Below are positions 1-12,240 of a stretch of DNA of 64,000 nt, one piece after another. This DNA is from Spisula solida. Lineage: Eukaryota; Mollusca; Bivalvia; Venerida; Mactridae. The stretch's first letter is position 1. Each line of letters starts with the position of its first letter. The position numbers and the translations under genes are program-made. The stretch spans positions 15,915,322 through 15,979,321 of the forward strand of contig OX365955.1 of NCBI GenBank assembly GCA_947247005.1. Reading direction: 5' to 3'. Under the pieces are notes generated by a model. The model was not told the origin of the DNA, did not search any database, and worked only from the letters and a program-made list of their open reading frames with translations.

Positions 1-31
1 CTACTGTTATAAAAGACGATGTACCTAATTA

Positions 32-208
32 CAGTCAAACTTCGTTATCTCGAGGACCCATCGGGATAATCCGAATGCTCGAGATAAGCCAGGTGCTCGA
101 CATATCAGAAGTTTTTTAATATACAACATAGAGCAAATTCGCCGGGACTTTGCTCGACATAGGCCGGATGCTCGTAATAACGATGTTCGACTTATCGAGG
201 TTTTACTG
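32..208. mobile_element. pogo-like MITE, HOR copy 1
   Basis: A 177-bp element bounded by CAGT...ACTG and flanked on both sides by TA, the target duplication of Tc1/mariner/pogo elements. The right end reads CGAGGTTTTACTG and the left end is its complement with two substitutions (CAGTCAAACTTCG). Interior holds several GCTCGA(C/G)ATA motifs, giving internal imperfect symmetry. No transposase. Family assignment is inference from terminal sequence style and TA duplication. Confidence 0.7.
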
Positions 209-706
209 TAGGTGAAAGTAAAGACGTTATTTATATTTTTAATTACTTTTACATAAGAACTTGTTTGCTTCATCTTTTAAGGTGACAGGAAAAAGGATAC
301 CAATATATGGTTATAAAAGACGATGTACCTAATTAGGTTAAGTAAAGACGTTATTTTTATTTTTAATTACTTCTACGTAAGAACTTGTTTGCAACATCCT
401 TTAAGGTGACTGGAAAAAGGAAACCTGTCTACGGTTATTAAGGACGATGTACCTAATTAAATTAGAGAAAGAAACTATATTCTTTTAATTACTTTTACAT
501 AAGAACTTGTTCGCCACATGTTTTAAGGTGACAGGAAAAAGTACACAAGTACAGGGTTGTAAAAGATGATGTACTTAATTAGGTGAAAGTAAAGACGTTA
601 TTTATATCTTTAATAACTTTTACGTAAGAACTTGTTTGCCACATATTTTAAGTTGACAGGAAAAAGAACACCTGTCTACTGTTATAAAAGACGATGTACC
701 TAATTA

Positions 707-883
707 CAGTCAAACTTCGTTATCTCGAGGACCCATCGGGATAATCCGAATGCTCGAGATAAGCCAGGTGCTCGACATATCAGAAGTTTTTTAATATACA
801 ACATAGAGCAAATTCGCCGGGACTTTGCTCGACATAGGCCGGATGCTCGTAATAACGATGCTCGACTTATCGAGGTTTTACTG
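707..883. mobile_element. pogo-like MITE, HOR copy 2
   Basis: Second copy, exactly 675 bp after the first and sharing its two left-terminal substitutions, so copies 1 and 2 descend from the most recent duplication of the higher-order unit rather than from independent insertion. Confidence 0.7.
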
Positions 884-1381
884 TAGGTGAAAGTAAAGAC
901 GTTATTTATATTTTTAATTACTTTTACATAAGAACTTGTTTGCTTCATCTTTTAAGGTGACAGGAAAAAGGATACCAATATATGGTTATAAAAGACGATG
1001 TACCTAATTAGGTTAAGTAAAGACGTTATTTTTATTTTTAATTACTTCTACGTAAGAACTTGTTTGCAACATCCTTTAAGGTGACTGGAAAAAGGAAACC
1101 TGTCTACGGTTATTAAGGACGATGTACCTAATTAAATTAGAGAAAGAAACTATATTCTTTTAATTACTTTTACATAAGAACTTGTTCGCCACATGTTTTA
1201 AGGTGACAGGAAAAAGTACACAAGTACAGGGTTGTAAAAGATGATGTACTTAATTAGGTGAAAGTAAAGACGTTATTTATATCTTTTATAACTTTTACGT
1301 AAGAACTTGTTTGCCACATATTTTAAGTTGACAGGAAAAAGAACACCTGTCTACTGTTATAAAAGACGATGTACCTAATTA

Positions 1382-1558
1382 CAGTAAAACCTCGTTATCT
1401 GGAGGACCCATCGGGATAATCCGAATGCTCGAGATAAGCCAGGCGCTAGACATATCAGAAGTTTTTTAATATACAACATAGAGCAAATTCGCCGGGACTT
1501 TGCTCGACATAGGCCGGATGCTCGTAATAACGATGCTCGACTTATCGAGGTTTTACTG
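1382..1558. mobile_element. pogo-like MITE, HOR copy 3 with intact termini
   Basis: Third copy, 675 bp after the second. Here the left terminus is CAGTAAAACCTCG, the exact complement of the right terminus CGAGGTTTTACTG, with TA on both sides. This copy therefore shows the ancestral terminal inverted repeat that copies 1 and 2 have lost. Confidence 0.72.
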
Positions 1559-1765
1559 TAGGGGAAAGTAAAGACGTTATTTATATTTTTAATTACTTTT
1601 ACATAAGAACTTGTTTGCTTCATCTTTTAAGGTGACAGGAAAAAGGAAACCAATATATGGTTATAAAAGACGATGTACCTAATTAGGTTAAGTAAAGACG
1701 TTATTTTTATTTTTAATTACTTCTACGTAAGAAGTTGTTTGCCACAACTTTTAAGGTGACAGGAA

Positions 1766-2060
1766 AACAAGACTGCGTTCACTAAACGCTTATGCCCCCT
1801 GTGGAAGCCTTGTCCATAAATAAGTCTAAGTCCAAATTAGGTCAAGGTGAAGGTCAAAATGGGGTTAGGTGGTACAGGCGTGTGGAGAGTGTTCATACAC
1901 AACATCCATGCAAGTATGAAAGCTTTGTAGCAAGCCATATTAATGCTAGAAGAAACGGTCAATTTGGGTTAACCAGGACGGACGGACGAACGGACGGACG
2001 GACGGACGGACAGGTGCATCACTATATGCCTCCCGATCTATCGATACGGGGGCATAAAAA
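1766..2060 (+). mobile_element. Helentron/pearl-like element, family 4 (GGAC type)
   Basis: A ~295-bp insertion that interrupts a satellite monomer inside an A-rich run. It begins AACAAGACTGCG, has a subterminal ATGCCCCC whose complement GGGGGCAT lies just before the 3' end, and ends CATAAAAA. A GGAC run (1978-2012) precedes the 3' inverted repeat. A second copy lies on the - strand at 46474-46773. The layout (no terminal inverted repeat, asymmetric subterminal inverted repeats, insertion in an A/T run) is that described for Helentron-associated elements. The 95-codon reading frame across it is chance. Confidence 0.7.
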
Positions 2061-2760
2061 AACCTGTCTACTGTTATAAAAGACGATGTACCTAATTAGG
2101 TGAAAGTAAAGACGTTATTTATATTTTTACATAAGAACTTGTTTGCTTCATCTTTTAAGGCGACAGGAAAAAGGAAACCAATATATGGTTATAAAAGACG
2201 ATGTACCTAATAAGGTGAGAGAAAGACATACATTATTTATTTTTTTAATTACTTTTATATAAAAACTTGTTCGCCACATGTTTTAAGGTGACAGGAAAAA
2301 GTACACAAGTACAGGGTTGTAAAAGATGATGTACCTAATTAGGTGAAAGTAAAGACGTTATTTATATCTTTAATTACTTTTACATAAGAACTTGTTTGCC
2401 ACATTTTTTAAGGTGACAGGAAAAAGGACACCTGTCAACGGTTATAAAAGACAATGTACCTAATTAGGTAAAAGTAAAGACGTTATTTATATTTTTAATT
2501 ACTTTTACATAAGAACTTTTTTGCCACATCGTTTAAGGTGACAGAAAAAGGAAACTTATATAAAGTTTTAAAAGACGATGTTCCTAAATAGGTGAGAGAA
2601 AGATATTATTTATATTTTTATTATTACTATTACATAAAAAGGTGTTCGCGACATGTACCTAAATAGGTGAAAGTAAAGACATTATTTATATTTTTAATTA
2701 CTTTTACGTAAGAACGTGTTCGCCGCATCATTGAAGGTGACTGATATGTTCCAGCAGGGA

Positions 2761-3204
2761 TAACCAGGTCCAATGGCAAGAGATGGTGCCAGCGCTATGT
2801 TGATTAAGTGATTGAATGAGTTATGAATAAATTGGAACCATACAGTAAATACTAATTAAGTTGTTTTGTAAGTGAAACAATTTGAGCAAAATTGGATAAA
2901 CATGCATAGACAAATTAAGTTAGATGTATGTTCATGATTCCTTAGAAGACAAACAACCTAAAAGAGGCAAGAGGACCTACAACTTCTCTGCCTAACCTTG
3001 TATAATGGATCAATGATCATATGACCCTCAATAGTCTGAAATCTCTACATGAACTAAACCTTACGACCCTCCACTTAAAATAATTTAAAATTACTACCCT
3101 CTTCTTAAAATAATTTAAAACAAGTAAACAGAAAGTTGAAGAGAACTTGAAACACTTGATGCAAAACAATATACTGTTAGTATTGAGGTGTGATATTGAA
3201 TAAA
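2761..3204. other. no recognisable feature
   Basis: AT-rich single-copy-looking sequence between the satellite array and the next repeat. I see no exon-like coding, RNA gene or clear element termini; a short duplicated CTACCCTC/AAAATAATTTAAAA motif occurs near 3070-3120. Confidence 0.4.
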
Positions 3205-4359
3205 AGCTCCGCGAGTCGCATGTGTCGCCTGACGAAATGCACATTTGTCATGGAAAACTATCCAGTATTGGGCTACATATCAGACTCACAAGAGTTCTCT
3301 AGTCATCTGAACTAAAAACGACAAAGCGATGCTCTGGACAAAAAAATGTCCTGATAAAATCAATCTGAAGGGAATCATTCAAACACTACACAAGCTAGAG
3401 TTATGATTCTTGCGCACTGCACTTCATGTCACAGCAAAGAAACATGTATTCCTATTTTTGAGTCATCAATAGTTATTGTGACAAAGTTATGCCACGGACA
3501 AGAAATGCTTATAAAATCAATCAAAGGGAAAAAATTGAAAAATGGCACAAGGTAGAGTTACGGTTCTTGTGTACTGCACTTGGACTTTTGGTAAGAAACA
3601 TGCATACCAAGTTTCCAGTCATTCAACCTCATGGTGACAAAGTTATCCTCCGGACAAGAAATGCTCAAATTAAATCAATCTAAGGCAAATAATTAAAAAA
3701 GGATGCAAGGCAGAGTTATGGTTCTTGCGCACTGCATTTCGGCTTATTGCAAGAAACATACATACAAAATCTTGAGTCATTTGAACTTAAGGTGACAAAG
3801 TTATGCTCCGGACAAGAAATGCTCTAATAAAATCAATCAAAGGGAAATAATTCAAAAACTATGACAGGTAGAGTTATGGTTCTTACGCACTGCACTCCGG
3901 CTTATTGCAAGAAACATGCCTATCAATTCTTGAGTCATTTGAACGTAAGGTGACAAAGTTATGCTCCGGACAAGAAATGCTCTAATAAAATCAATCAAAG
4001 GGAAATAATTCAAAAACTATGACAGGTAGAGTTATGGTTCTTGCGCACTGCACTTTGGCTTATTGCAAGAAACATGCATACCAAATCTAGGAGTCATTTG
4101 AACTTAAGGTGACAAAGTTATGCTCCGGACAAGAAATGCTCTAATAAAATCAATCAAAGGGAAATAATTCAAAAACTATGACAGGTAGAGTTATGGTTCT
4201 TGCGCACTGCACTCCGGCTTATTGCAAGAAACATGCATACCAATTCTTGAATCATTTGAACATAAGGTGACAAAGTTATGCTCCGGACAAGCAATTTGTG
4301 ACGCCGCCGCCGCCGCCAAAGTAACACCTATATGTCGCCTTTTCAGGCGACACAAAAAC
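3205..4359 (+). mobile_element. Helentron/pearl-like element, family 5, ~157-bp internal repeats
   Basis: Five or so tandem units of about 157 bp, each with GACAAAGTTATGCTCCGGAC, an AATAAAATCAATC block and GCGCACTGCACT, followed by a GCC trinucleotide run (4302-4317) and a 3' hairpin TGTCGCCTTTTCAGGCGACA ending CAAAAA. A TGTCGCCTGA motif near 3222 at the other end is complementary to the 3' hairpin stem, matching the subterminal inverted-repeat plan of the other families here. The exact 5' end is uncertain. Small reading frames within are repeat artefacts. Confidence 0.6.
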
Positions 4360-5088
4360 TAGATTATCTGCCTAAATATACACATCATCCACATGCTATA
4401 CATGGTAAAATAAGTTTTACAACAATCCATGTGTCTGTTATATCCATGTATCAGAACAGGAATTTGTGGGTGTCTGTCATAATCATTGAATTCATTTTAG
4501 TACAAAGTACAGTACTATGATAGTTTTGGGAGTTCTATATTATGCCCAAAAAGTGTCCATGTACCCGTTTCTTTGTGTTCAAAAAGTCACTAATTTTTAT
4601 TTGTTTTGATGACATCATTATGTCTGTCAAAATCAAATTCAATTAATTTTAGTACAAAGTACAGGACTATGATTAAGTTTTAGAATTCTAAACTGAGTCC
4701 AAAAATTGTACATGTTCAAAAAGTCACTAATGTATGTGTATGCTTGTGCCAGTGTAGGATGAATGTTTAGACACTAAACAAACAATGTAGTTTAATGCTT
4801 TCATTAAAGAAACTCAGGAAATAACCAACACACTGGGTGTTGCTAAACCTATTTTACACAGTATAGTAGGCAGATAAAAGCATTGAACATGACATTTATA
4901 TGAATAAGTTGGACGGTTAAATTATGATCCTTACAAGCTCTTATGGTGTCACACCTGTTTGATACTCATGGACCCATTATATGATCCTCGGTAACAGATG
5001 CCTACAATTTGGTTATAACCACAATTCAAAGGTTTTAATCTAAACCTTATTCACACTATTGTCATGATTGACACATGATACGAAAATA
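4360..5088. other. AT-rich spacer with a two-copy direct repeat
   Basis: Contains a diverged ~130-bp direct duplication: TTTTAGTACAAAGTACAG...TTCAAAAAGTCACTAAT at about 4494-4596 and again at 4652-4731. No coding potential recognised. Confidence 0.45.
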
Positions 5089-6902
5089 AACAAGAGCTGT
5101 CCACGAACAGCGCGCTCCACTATTCGCGGCCCCATGCTAGGATAGTACAATCATTATTTATTCAAAACAAAATGCTTCATAACAGCAGCATTACCCTCTG
5201 CTGTGTAGAGGTTGGGGCTTCTAAGTCGAAAAAGGGGGATAATTTGGACAAATTATGCAGGACCGTTACCTACTCATGTGTAGGTCCTCTTGGTCATTGA
5301 AGGTAAACAAATAAGCATTTCTTAGTCTAAAAGGGGGCATAATTTCAACAAAATGCACAATAGTAATCTTCTCCAGTGTAGGGGTTGAGGTCATGATGGT
5401 GAACAAGTATGCAAAGTATCAAAGCAATATATCAATTCACTTTGAAGATAAAAGGGGTTAAAAAAACCTGTACCTAAACTATAACATTCACATTTCTAAG
5501 TCCAAAAGGGGACATAATTTCAACGAAATGCTTGATAGAGTTACCCATCCATGTGTAGGGGTAGGGGGTCATGATGGTGAACAAGTATGCAAAGGATCAA
5601 AGCAATATGCCAATTCACTATGAAGATATTTAGAGGTAAAAAAACCTGTACCTAAACTTTACCATTTGCATTTCCAAGTCCAACAGGGGGCATAATTTCA
5701 ACAAAATGCTTGATAGAGTTACCTACCCCTGTGTATGGGTTGGGGTCATGATGGGGAACAAGTATAACAAGAGGGCCCAAATGGCCAACAGGTCGCTCAC
5801 CTGTTATAGCAGTACATGCAAGAACTGTGATTTGACCTAGTGACCTAGTTCTTGTCCCCATATGACACAATATCACACTTGACCTAGATTTTGTTGAGAT
5901 GATCACTCTGACCAAGTTTCATAAGGATTAGACCAAAATTGTGACCTCTAGTGACTATACAAGGTTTTTCTATGATTTGACCTTGTGACCTAGTTTTTGA
6001 CCCCGGATGACCCAATATCGAACTTGATCTAGATTTTGTTAAGATGATCATTGTGACAAAATTTCATAAAGATTAAGTCAAAATTGTGACCTCTAGTGTC
6101 TACACAAGGTTTTTCTATGATTTGACCTTGTGACCTAGTTTTTGACCCCGTATGACCCAATATCGAACTTGACCTAGATTTTGTTGAGATGATCATTGTG
6201 ACCAAGTTTCATAAAGATTTAGTCAAAATTGTAACCTTTAGTGTCTACACAAGGTTTTTCTATGATTTGACCTTGTGACCTAGTTTTTGACCCCGTATGA
6301 CCCAATATCGAACTTGACCTAGATTTTGTTGAGATGATCATTGTGACCAAGTTTCATAAAGATTAGGTCAAAATTGTGACCTCTAGTGACTACACAAGGT
6401 TTTTCTATGATTTGACCTTGTAACCTCGTTTTTGACCCCGGATGACCCAATATCGAACTTGACCTAGATTTTGTTGAGATGATCATTGTGACCGAGTTTT
6501 ATAAAGAATAAGTCAAAATTGTGACCTCTAGTGACTACACAAGGTTTTTCTATAATTTGACCTTGTGACCTAGTTTTTTACCCCAGATGACCCAATATCG
6601 AACTTGACCTAGATTTTGTTGAGATGATCATTGTGACCAAGTTTCATAAAGATTAAGTCAAAATTGTGACCTCTAGTGTCTACACAAGCAAATTGTTGAC
6701 GGACGGACGGACGACGGACGAAGAGTGATCACAAAAGCTCACTCTGTCACTTTGTGACAGGTGAGCTAAAAAGCAATATGTGAATGCACTTTGAAAATAT
6801 TAGAGGTGAAAAAACCTGTACCTAAACTTTAACAAAAGTGTTACGCCGACGCTCGGGTGACTGCAATAGCTCCCCTTATTCTACGAATAGTGGAGCTAAA
6901 AA
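5089..6902 (+). mobile_element. Helentron/pearl-like element, family 1, copy 1 (interrupted)
   Basis: Starts AACAAGAGCTGTCC, followed by CTCCACTATTCG, and ends with the complementary CGAATAGTGGAG then CTAAAAA. Between lie diverged ~175-bp units (GGGGGCATAATTTCAACAAAATGC...CCTGTACCTAAACTTTAACA). The copy is split by a complete family-2 element (5766-6772). Without that insertion it would be about 0.8 kb. No protein is encoded. Confidence 0.7.
5766..6772 (+). mobile_element. Helentron/pearl-like element, family 2, copy 1
   Basis: Starts AACAAGAGGGCCC with a subterminal GCTCACCTGT; ends CACTTTGTGACAGGTGAGCTAAAA, so the 3' hairpin stem complements the 5' motif. The body is about five tandem units of ~146 bp (GACCTAGTTTTTGACCCC...CTAGATTTTGTTGAGATGATCATTGTGACC), then GGACGGACGGACGACGGACG just before the 3' hairpin. 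Nested inside a family-1 element. Non-autonomous; no reading frame. Confidence 0.75.
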
Positions 6903-7930
6903 TGATGTATCACATATAAACAATGATATTGTTTTAGACTAATTAAAGGCCAATACCTGCTGTGCATAGCTTGATCATAATCCTACCATGTTTAACCATT
7001 TCATGGATGGAAAATTATATTTATTAATCACCTTAAATTACAAGCTATGCAAATACAACTATTTACCACCATATCTCATCATAATTGACCAAAAGTCCAA
7101 AGACTAACATTATTTTAATAACCAAGGCTCAAAATACAGCGTTAAAACTTAAGACAGAAAGGTTGACAGCCGAGCTTCAGACCATAACGCCCCTTATGCA
7201 AGAAGGTGATATGTTGATAAGTGTTTTTAAAGCAATTTTAAGACAAAATATGTTTAAAAAGATCCTCACCCTAAACATCAATATGAAATTTCAACATTAT
7301 GGCCCAGAATATTCCACTAAACATACCACCAATAATTGAATTGTTACATAAACCCTATAATGAAACTTCCAGTAAAAATAGGCACTGCAAGTTCCATAAA
7401 CCTACCTTACATTATTGATATCCTAAGTAGGGAGGCATTTATTTGAAAATAACAATTTAAAGCAAGAGACCTTAAACCTCAACCACATGCCCAATGCGTA
7501 TTCCCTTAAATCAGCTTAATATGAAATTTGAAACAGGGTCAGGTCAAAATGTTGCCATATGATTCATGTCCAGAATACCCTTAAATGACACTGAACTCAA
7601 GCATAGTAGTGAACTTAACTTCATCCTATTTTTAAAAATTTAAAATAAATATAACTGTAAGTACAATTCAAATGTAAAAAGCAGTTTGAAACCAAGAACA
7701 ATACTTGCAGATTATAACATGCTAAAAAAGAATTGGAATTTCTGTATTTATGTTTACTTAAATGGTCCAATTACATAACATTTCATACACATATGAATAA
7801 TAAGAAAGACTAGAACTGCCACAGAGTGACTAATGATACCCCACATACGGCTTTGTCACAGACCTTAGAATGGCAAACCAAGATCATCCATAAAATTGCA
7901 TTATGGACAACATGTATGTACAGTCGTTTT
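6903..7930. other. intergenic, no recognised gene
   Basis: AT-rich. A reading frame of 84 codons at 7085-7339 is open but shows no family resemblance, is A-rich in composition and lacks splice or promoter context; I do not call it a gene. Confidence 0.35.
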
Positions 7931-7944
7931 TAATTCAACCATAA

Positions 7945-8185
7945 TATGCTCATACATTTTATTCATAAATTGATTAAACAAGATTCACACATTATTATAT
8001 ATGTCATGAAAAAGACTTTTGACATTATTTTTCATTCATTTTATTTATAAGTTGATTATACATGATGCACACCTTATTATATATGTCATGAAAAATACTT
8101 TTGACATTATTGCTCATACATTTTATTCATAAGTTGATTATACATGATTCACACCTTATTATATTTGTCATGAAAAATGCCAATG
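7945..8185. repeat. ~88-bp tandem repeat, three units
   Basis: Three consecutive AT-rich units, each containing TTTTATTCATAA(A/G)TTGATTA, CACA(C/T)(C/A)TTATTATAT and TGTCATGAAAAA. Spacing between matching points is about 85-90 bp. Nothing coding. Confidence 0.7.
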
Positions 8186-8720
8186 AGGTTGTTCATAATT
8201 ATATAGTTAGCAACTTTTAGTCAGTTAAATTTAGAATCAGTGTTAAGTTTAATTAAGCACAGTATAACCTCTTGAAATAACTGCTCTGAATCATGGGTAC
8301 CAGTCGCATCCAAGAAGCAGAACTTTTATATCCCCACCCCCCTTCATTTATTATGCTCCAAGAAATAAGTACCTTCAAAGAGCGGAAACACGCAGTCAAA
8401 ATTATTTCCTGTTGTATGATTTCATTTCAGTGAAGCTTTTTTATGACTTCTCTGAGAAAGCTAAAACTAGGCATTTCAGCTGTTTTACTGTTTAGACTAG
8501 GTCATTCAGCTAGTGCATTCAGCTTTTTGATTGCTGAAACTAGTTCTGTTCATTCAGTTTTTTGGCAGCTAGGACTTGGGCAGTTTATTATTTCATTTGG
8601 TTATGTGTTGTACTTGTCGTCTAGGTTTTTTATGTTTTCTGTGCTAGGCTGATTAAGTTGAGTGCCGCAGCCATCCTTATCCAACTTTATATTATTTTTC
8701 TAAAACAAAGAAACATGTTT
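8186..8720. other. intergenic, cryptically repetitive
   Basis: Contains several imperfect CATTCAGCT/AGACTAGG motifs at 8465-8580 that produce a 69-codon hydrophobic-looking frame; I regard it as low-complexity rather than a gene. Confidence 0.35.
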
Positions 8721-9833
8721 AACAAGAGTGCCAAAATGTCACAAAATACGCCCGTCTTGGGGCATGTGAGTCTCAGGGCATGGTGAATGAAAAAAACAAA
8801 CAATCCAACAGTTTTTTTAATCAAAGGACCATAACCCAAGAAGGCCTAGGTTGATTTGGCCCACAATTAAACTTGTCTTAGATATTATACCCATAAACAT
8901 TGTCAGCAAGTTTGAAGACGATCAGATTAAAACTGTTTGCGTTAGAGTACAGACAGGCCAATTTCATACTTATTTGGTAATTAAAGGCCCATAACCCAAT
9001 AAGGCCTAAGCCGATTTGGCCTATAATCTAACTTAGCCTAGATATTATTCCCATAAGCATTGTCACAAAGTTTGAAGATGATCAGATGAAAACTGTTTGC
9101 ACTAAAGAACAGACAAGGTCAATTTCACATTTATTTTGGTAATTATAGGACCATAACCAAATAAGGCCTAGGCCTATTTATCCTATAATCAAACCTGGCC
9201 TAGATATTATGCCATAAGCATTGTCACAAAGATTGAAGAAGATCGGATGAAAACTGTTTGCGTTAGAGCACAGACAAGGCCAATTCCATACTTGTATAGT
9301 AATTAAAGGCCCATAACCCAATAAGGCCTTGGTCGATTTGGCCTATAATCGAACTTGGCCTAGATATGATACCCATAAGCATTGTCAGCAAGTTTGAAGA
9401 TGATCAGATGAAAACTGTTTGCGTTAGAGTACAGACAAGGCCAATTTCATACTTATTTGGTAATTAAAGGCCCATAACCCAATAAGGCCTAGGCCGATTT
9501 GGCCTATAATCGAACTTGGCCTAGATATTATGCCCATAGGCATTGTCAGCAAGTTTGAAGATGATCGGGTGAAAACTGTTAGCGTAAGAGTACAGACAAG
9601 GCCAATTTCATACTTATTTGGTTATTAAAGGACCATAACCCAATAAGGCCTAGGCCGATTTGGCCTATAATTGAACTTGGCCTAGATATTATGCCTATAA
9701 GCATTGTCAGCAAGTTTGAAGATGAACGGATGAAAACTGTTTGCGCTAGAGTACAGACAAATTACTGGACACCGCCGCCCGCCCGCCATGGGTGTTCACA
9801 TAATACGTCCCGTTTTCAACGGGCGTATAAAAA
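8721..9833 (+). mobile_element. Helentron/pearl-like element, family 3, copy 1
   Basis: Starts AACAAGAGTGCC with subterminal AATACGCCCGTCTTGG; ends with a CCCGTTTTCAACGGG hairpin followed by CGTATAAAAA, complementary to the 5' ATACGCCCG. Interior has about six ~155-bp units containing GGCCTAGATATTATGCCCATAAGC-like text, and a CCGCCGCCCGCCCGCC run precedes the 3' hairpin. Reading frames inside are repeat artefacts. Confidence 0.75.
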
Positions 9834-10724
9834 TGACAAGAGTTACAGTCCGGACAAGCTAAATAATGACCACTGACCTTCATGGAAATGGGGTTGTGCA
9901 TGACTATTGAGGTTAACATTCATGCCAAATACAATGCAAGGTAAAGTTATGGTCTGGACAAACTTCAATTTGAGCCTTGACCTCCAACTAAGATTTGATG
10001 CATGCACATACGCCAAAAAATGAAGACTAAGTAGAGCTCAGGACAAGTGGGTTTGACAAAATGATTGTGAATATTGTACCCCATTGCTCTATGCATGAAT
10101 GACCGATATCTGTTTTCACCCCCTGACTGTAATGAGGAAATTCCTTGCGACATTATCGCGTTGAAATGGAGTGATATTGGAGCATTCTGAAAACAGCGGG
10201 ATGACGTGCCTCACAAAAATCATGGCAACATTAGGCATTCAAATTCTAATCAATCACAACAAGAGATATTCGATAACAAAGCACAACCCCAGTCCAGGTT
10301 TACCTGAACCCTGTTGTCACTAGATGAATGGAAAACCTTGATTAGAGAATATTTTTCCATTGTTGACCAACCCAGTGATGGTGTTTGCATGTGTACAGTT
10401 AACACGATTTACACAATGACAATTCATGCATCTTAGCACATCCAATGTAAGGACAATGTCCATGTAGACTACACTTTAGCAGACAATTGCACACAATTTG
10501 GTCAAATATTTGGTTGTTGAGTGCACAGGGGTGTCAACAACAGTGACGTTGCCAAAGGTAAATTTTTATTTAGATTGTAAGTTACTTATCTTTTTAATGC
10601 TGGTGAATTCTGTCCATGTATGCAAGTAGATATGCCTCTGTGATAACTGGTCTAATAGTTCATCCCATCATTCGAGATACAAACATTCTCATCTGTAAGG
10701 CAAGACAATAATTCATTGAAACAA
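9834..10724. other. intergenic, no recognised gene
   Basis: Single-copy-looking sequence between two nests of elements. I see no exon, RNA gene or element termini here. Confidence 0.35.
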
Positions 10725-10971
10725 AAACAATATATCAATGCACTTTGAAGATATTTAGAGGTTAAAAAACCTGTACCTAAACTTTAACATTTGCATTTCC
10801 AAGTCCAAAAGAGGGCATAATTTCAACAAAATGCTTGATAGAGTTACCCACCCCTGTGTAGGGGTTGAGGTCATGATGGAGAATAAGTATGCAAAGCAAT
10901 ATGTGAATGCACTTTGAAAATATTTGAGGTAAAAAATCCTGTACCTAAACTTTAACATTTGCACTAAGTTG

Positions 10972-12240
10972 AACAAGAGTGCCAAAATGTCACAAAATAC
11001 GCCCGTCTTGGGGCATGGTGAGTCTCAGGGCATGGTGAATGAATAAAACAAACAATCCAACATTTTTTTTAATTCAAGGACCATAACACAAGAAGGCCTA
11101 GGCTGATTTGGCCTACAATTGAACTTGTCTTAGATATTATATCCGTAAACATTGTCACCAAGTTTGAAGATACTCAGATGAAAACTCTTTGCACTAGAGA
11201 ACAGACAAGGTAAATTTCACATTTATTTTGGTAATTATAGGATAATAACCAAATAAGGCCTAGGCCAATTTGGCCTATAATCAAACTTGGCCTAGATATT
11301 ATGCCCATAAGCATTGTCACAAAGTTTGAAGACGATCGTATGAAAACTGTTTGCGTTAGAGCACAGACAAGGCCAATTTCTTACTTATTTGGTAATTAAA
11401 GGCCCATAACCCAATAAGGCCTAAGCCGACTTGGCCTATGATCTAACTTGGCCTAGATATTATTCCCATAAGCATTGTCACAAAGTTTGAAGATGATCAG
11501 ATGAAAAGTGTTTGCACTAAAGAACAGACAAGGTAAATTTCACATTTATTTTGGTAATTATAGGACCATAACCCAATAAGGCCTCGGCCGATTTGGCCTA
11601 AAATCGAACTTGGCCTAGATATTATGCCCATAAGCATTGTCACAAAGTTTGAAGACGATCGCATGAAAACTGTTAGCGTAAGAGTACAGACAAAGCCAAT
11701 TTCATACTTATTTGGTAATTAAAGAACCCCAATAAGGCCTGGGTCGATTTGGCCTTTAATCGAACTTGGCCTAGATATTATGCCCATAAGCATTGTCAGC
11801 AAGTTTGAAGATGATCGGATGAAAACTGTTAGCATAAGAGTACAGACAAGGCCAATTTCATACTTATTTGGTTATTAAAGGACCATAACCCAATAAGGCC
11901 TAGGCAGATTTGGCCTATAATCGAACTTGGCCTAGATAATATGCCCATAAGCATTGTCAGCAAGTTTGAAGATGATCGGATGAAAACTGTTAGCGTAAAA
12001 GTACAGACAAGGCCAATTTCATACTTATTTGGTTATTAAAGGACCATAACCCACTAAGGCCTGGGTCGATTTGGCCTATAATCAAACTTGGCCTAGATAT
12101 TATGCCCATAAGCATTGTCAGCAAGTTTGAAGATGATCGGATGAAAACTGTTTGCGCTAGAGTACAGAGAAACGCCGCCGCCCGCCCGCCCGCCAAGGGT
12201 GTTCACATAATACATCCCGTTTTCAACGGGCGTATAAAAA
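10972..12240 (+). mobile_element. Helentron/pearl-like element, family 3, copy 2 (nested)
   Basis: Same termini as the copy at 8721: AACAAGAGTGCC start, CGCCCGCCCGCC run and ACGGGCGTATAAAAA end, with about seven diverged internal units. Inserted into an A run of a family-1 element. No coding. Confidence 0.75.

Larger units (their letters stand above)
1..2760. repeat. 125-bp satellite in a 675-bp higher-order repeat
   Basis: Tandem array of ~125-bp AT-rich monomers (starts near 211, 336, 461 and 586), each carrying a GTAAAGACGTTATTTAT-like block, an AAGGTGACAGGAAAAAG block and a GACGATGTACCTAATTA block. In the first 1.77 kb, four monomers plus a 177-bp inverted-repeat element form a 675-bp higher-order unit repeated about 2.6 times. 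Matching points lie at 32, 707 and 1382. From 2061 onward the array continues as more diverged monomers without the inserted element and fades out near 2750. The array enters the window already repeating, so its true left end is not visible. The 82-codon reading frames on the - strand in each unit only reflect the repeat and are not genes. Confidence 0.93.

Noticed and set aside
25..1623. Three 82-codon minus-strand frames that look like a conserved small protein
   Set aside because: They recur only because the 675-bp unit is tandemly repeated; they span satellite and MITE text with no independent coding signal.
3205..4359. CRISPR-like array
   Set aside because: Units are ~157 bp, diverged throughout, with no constant short repeat plus variable spacer pattern; they fit a Helentron/pearl-like element.
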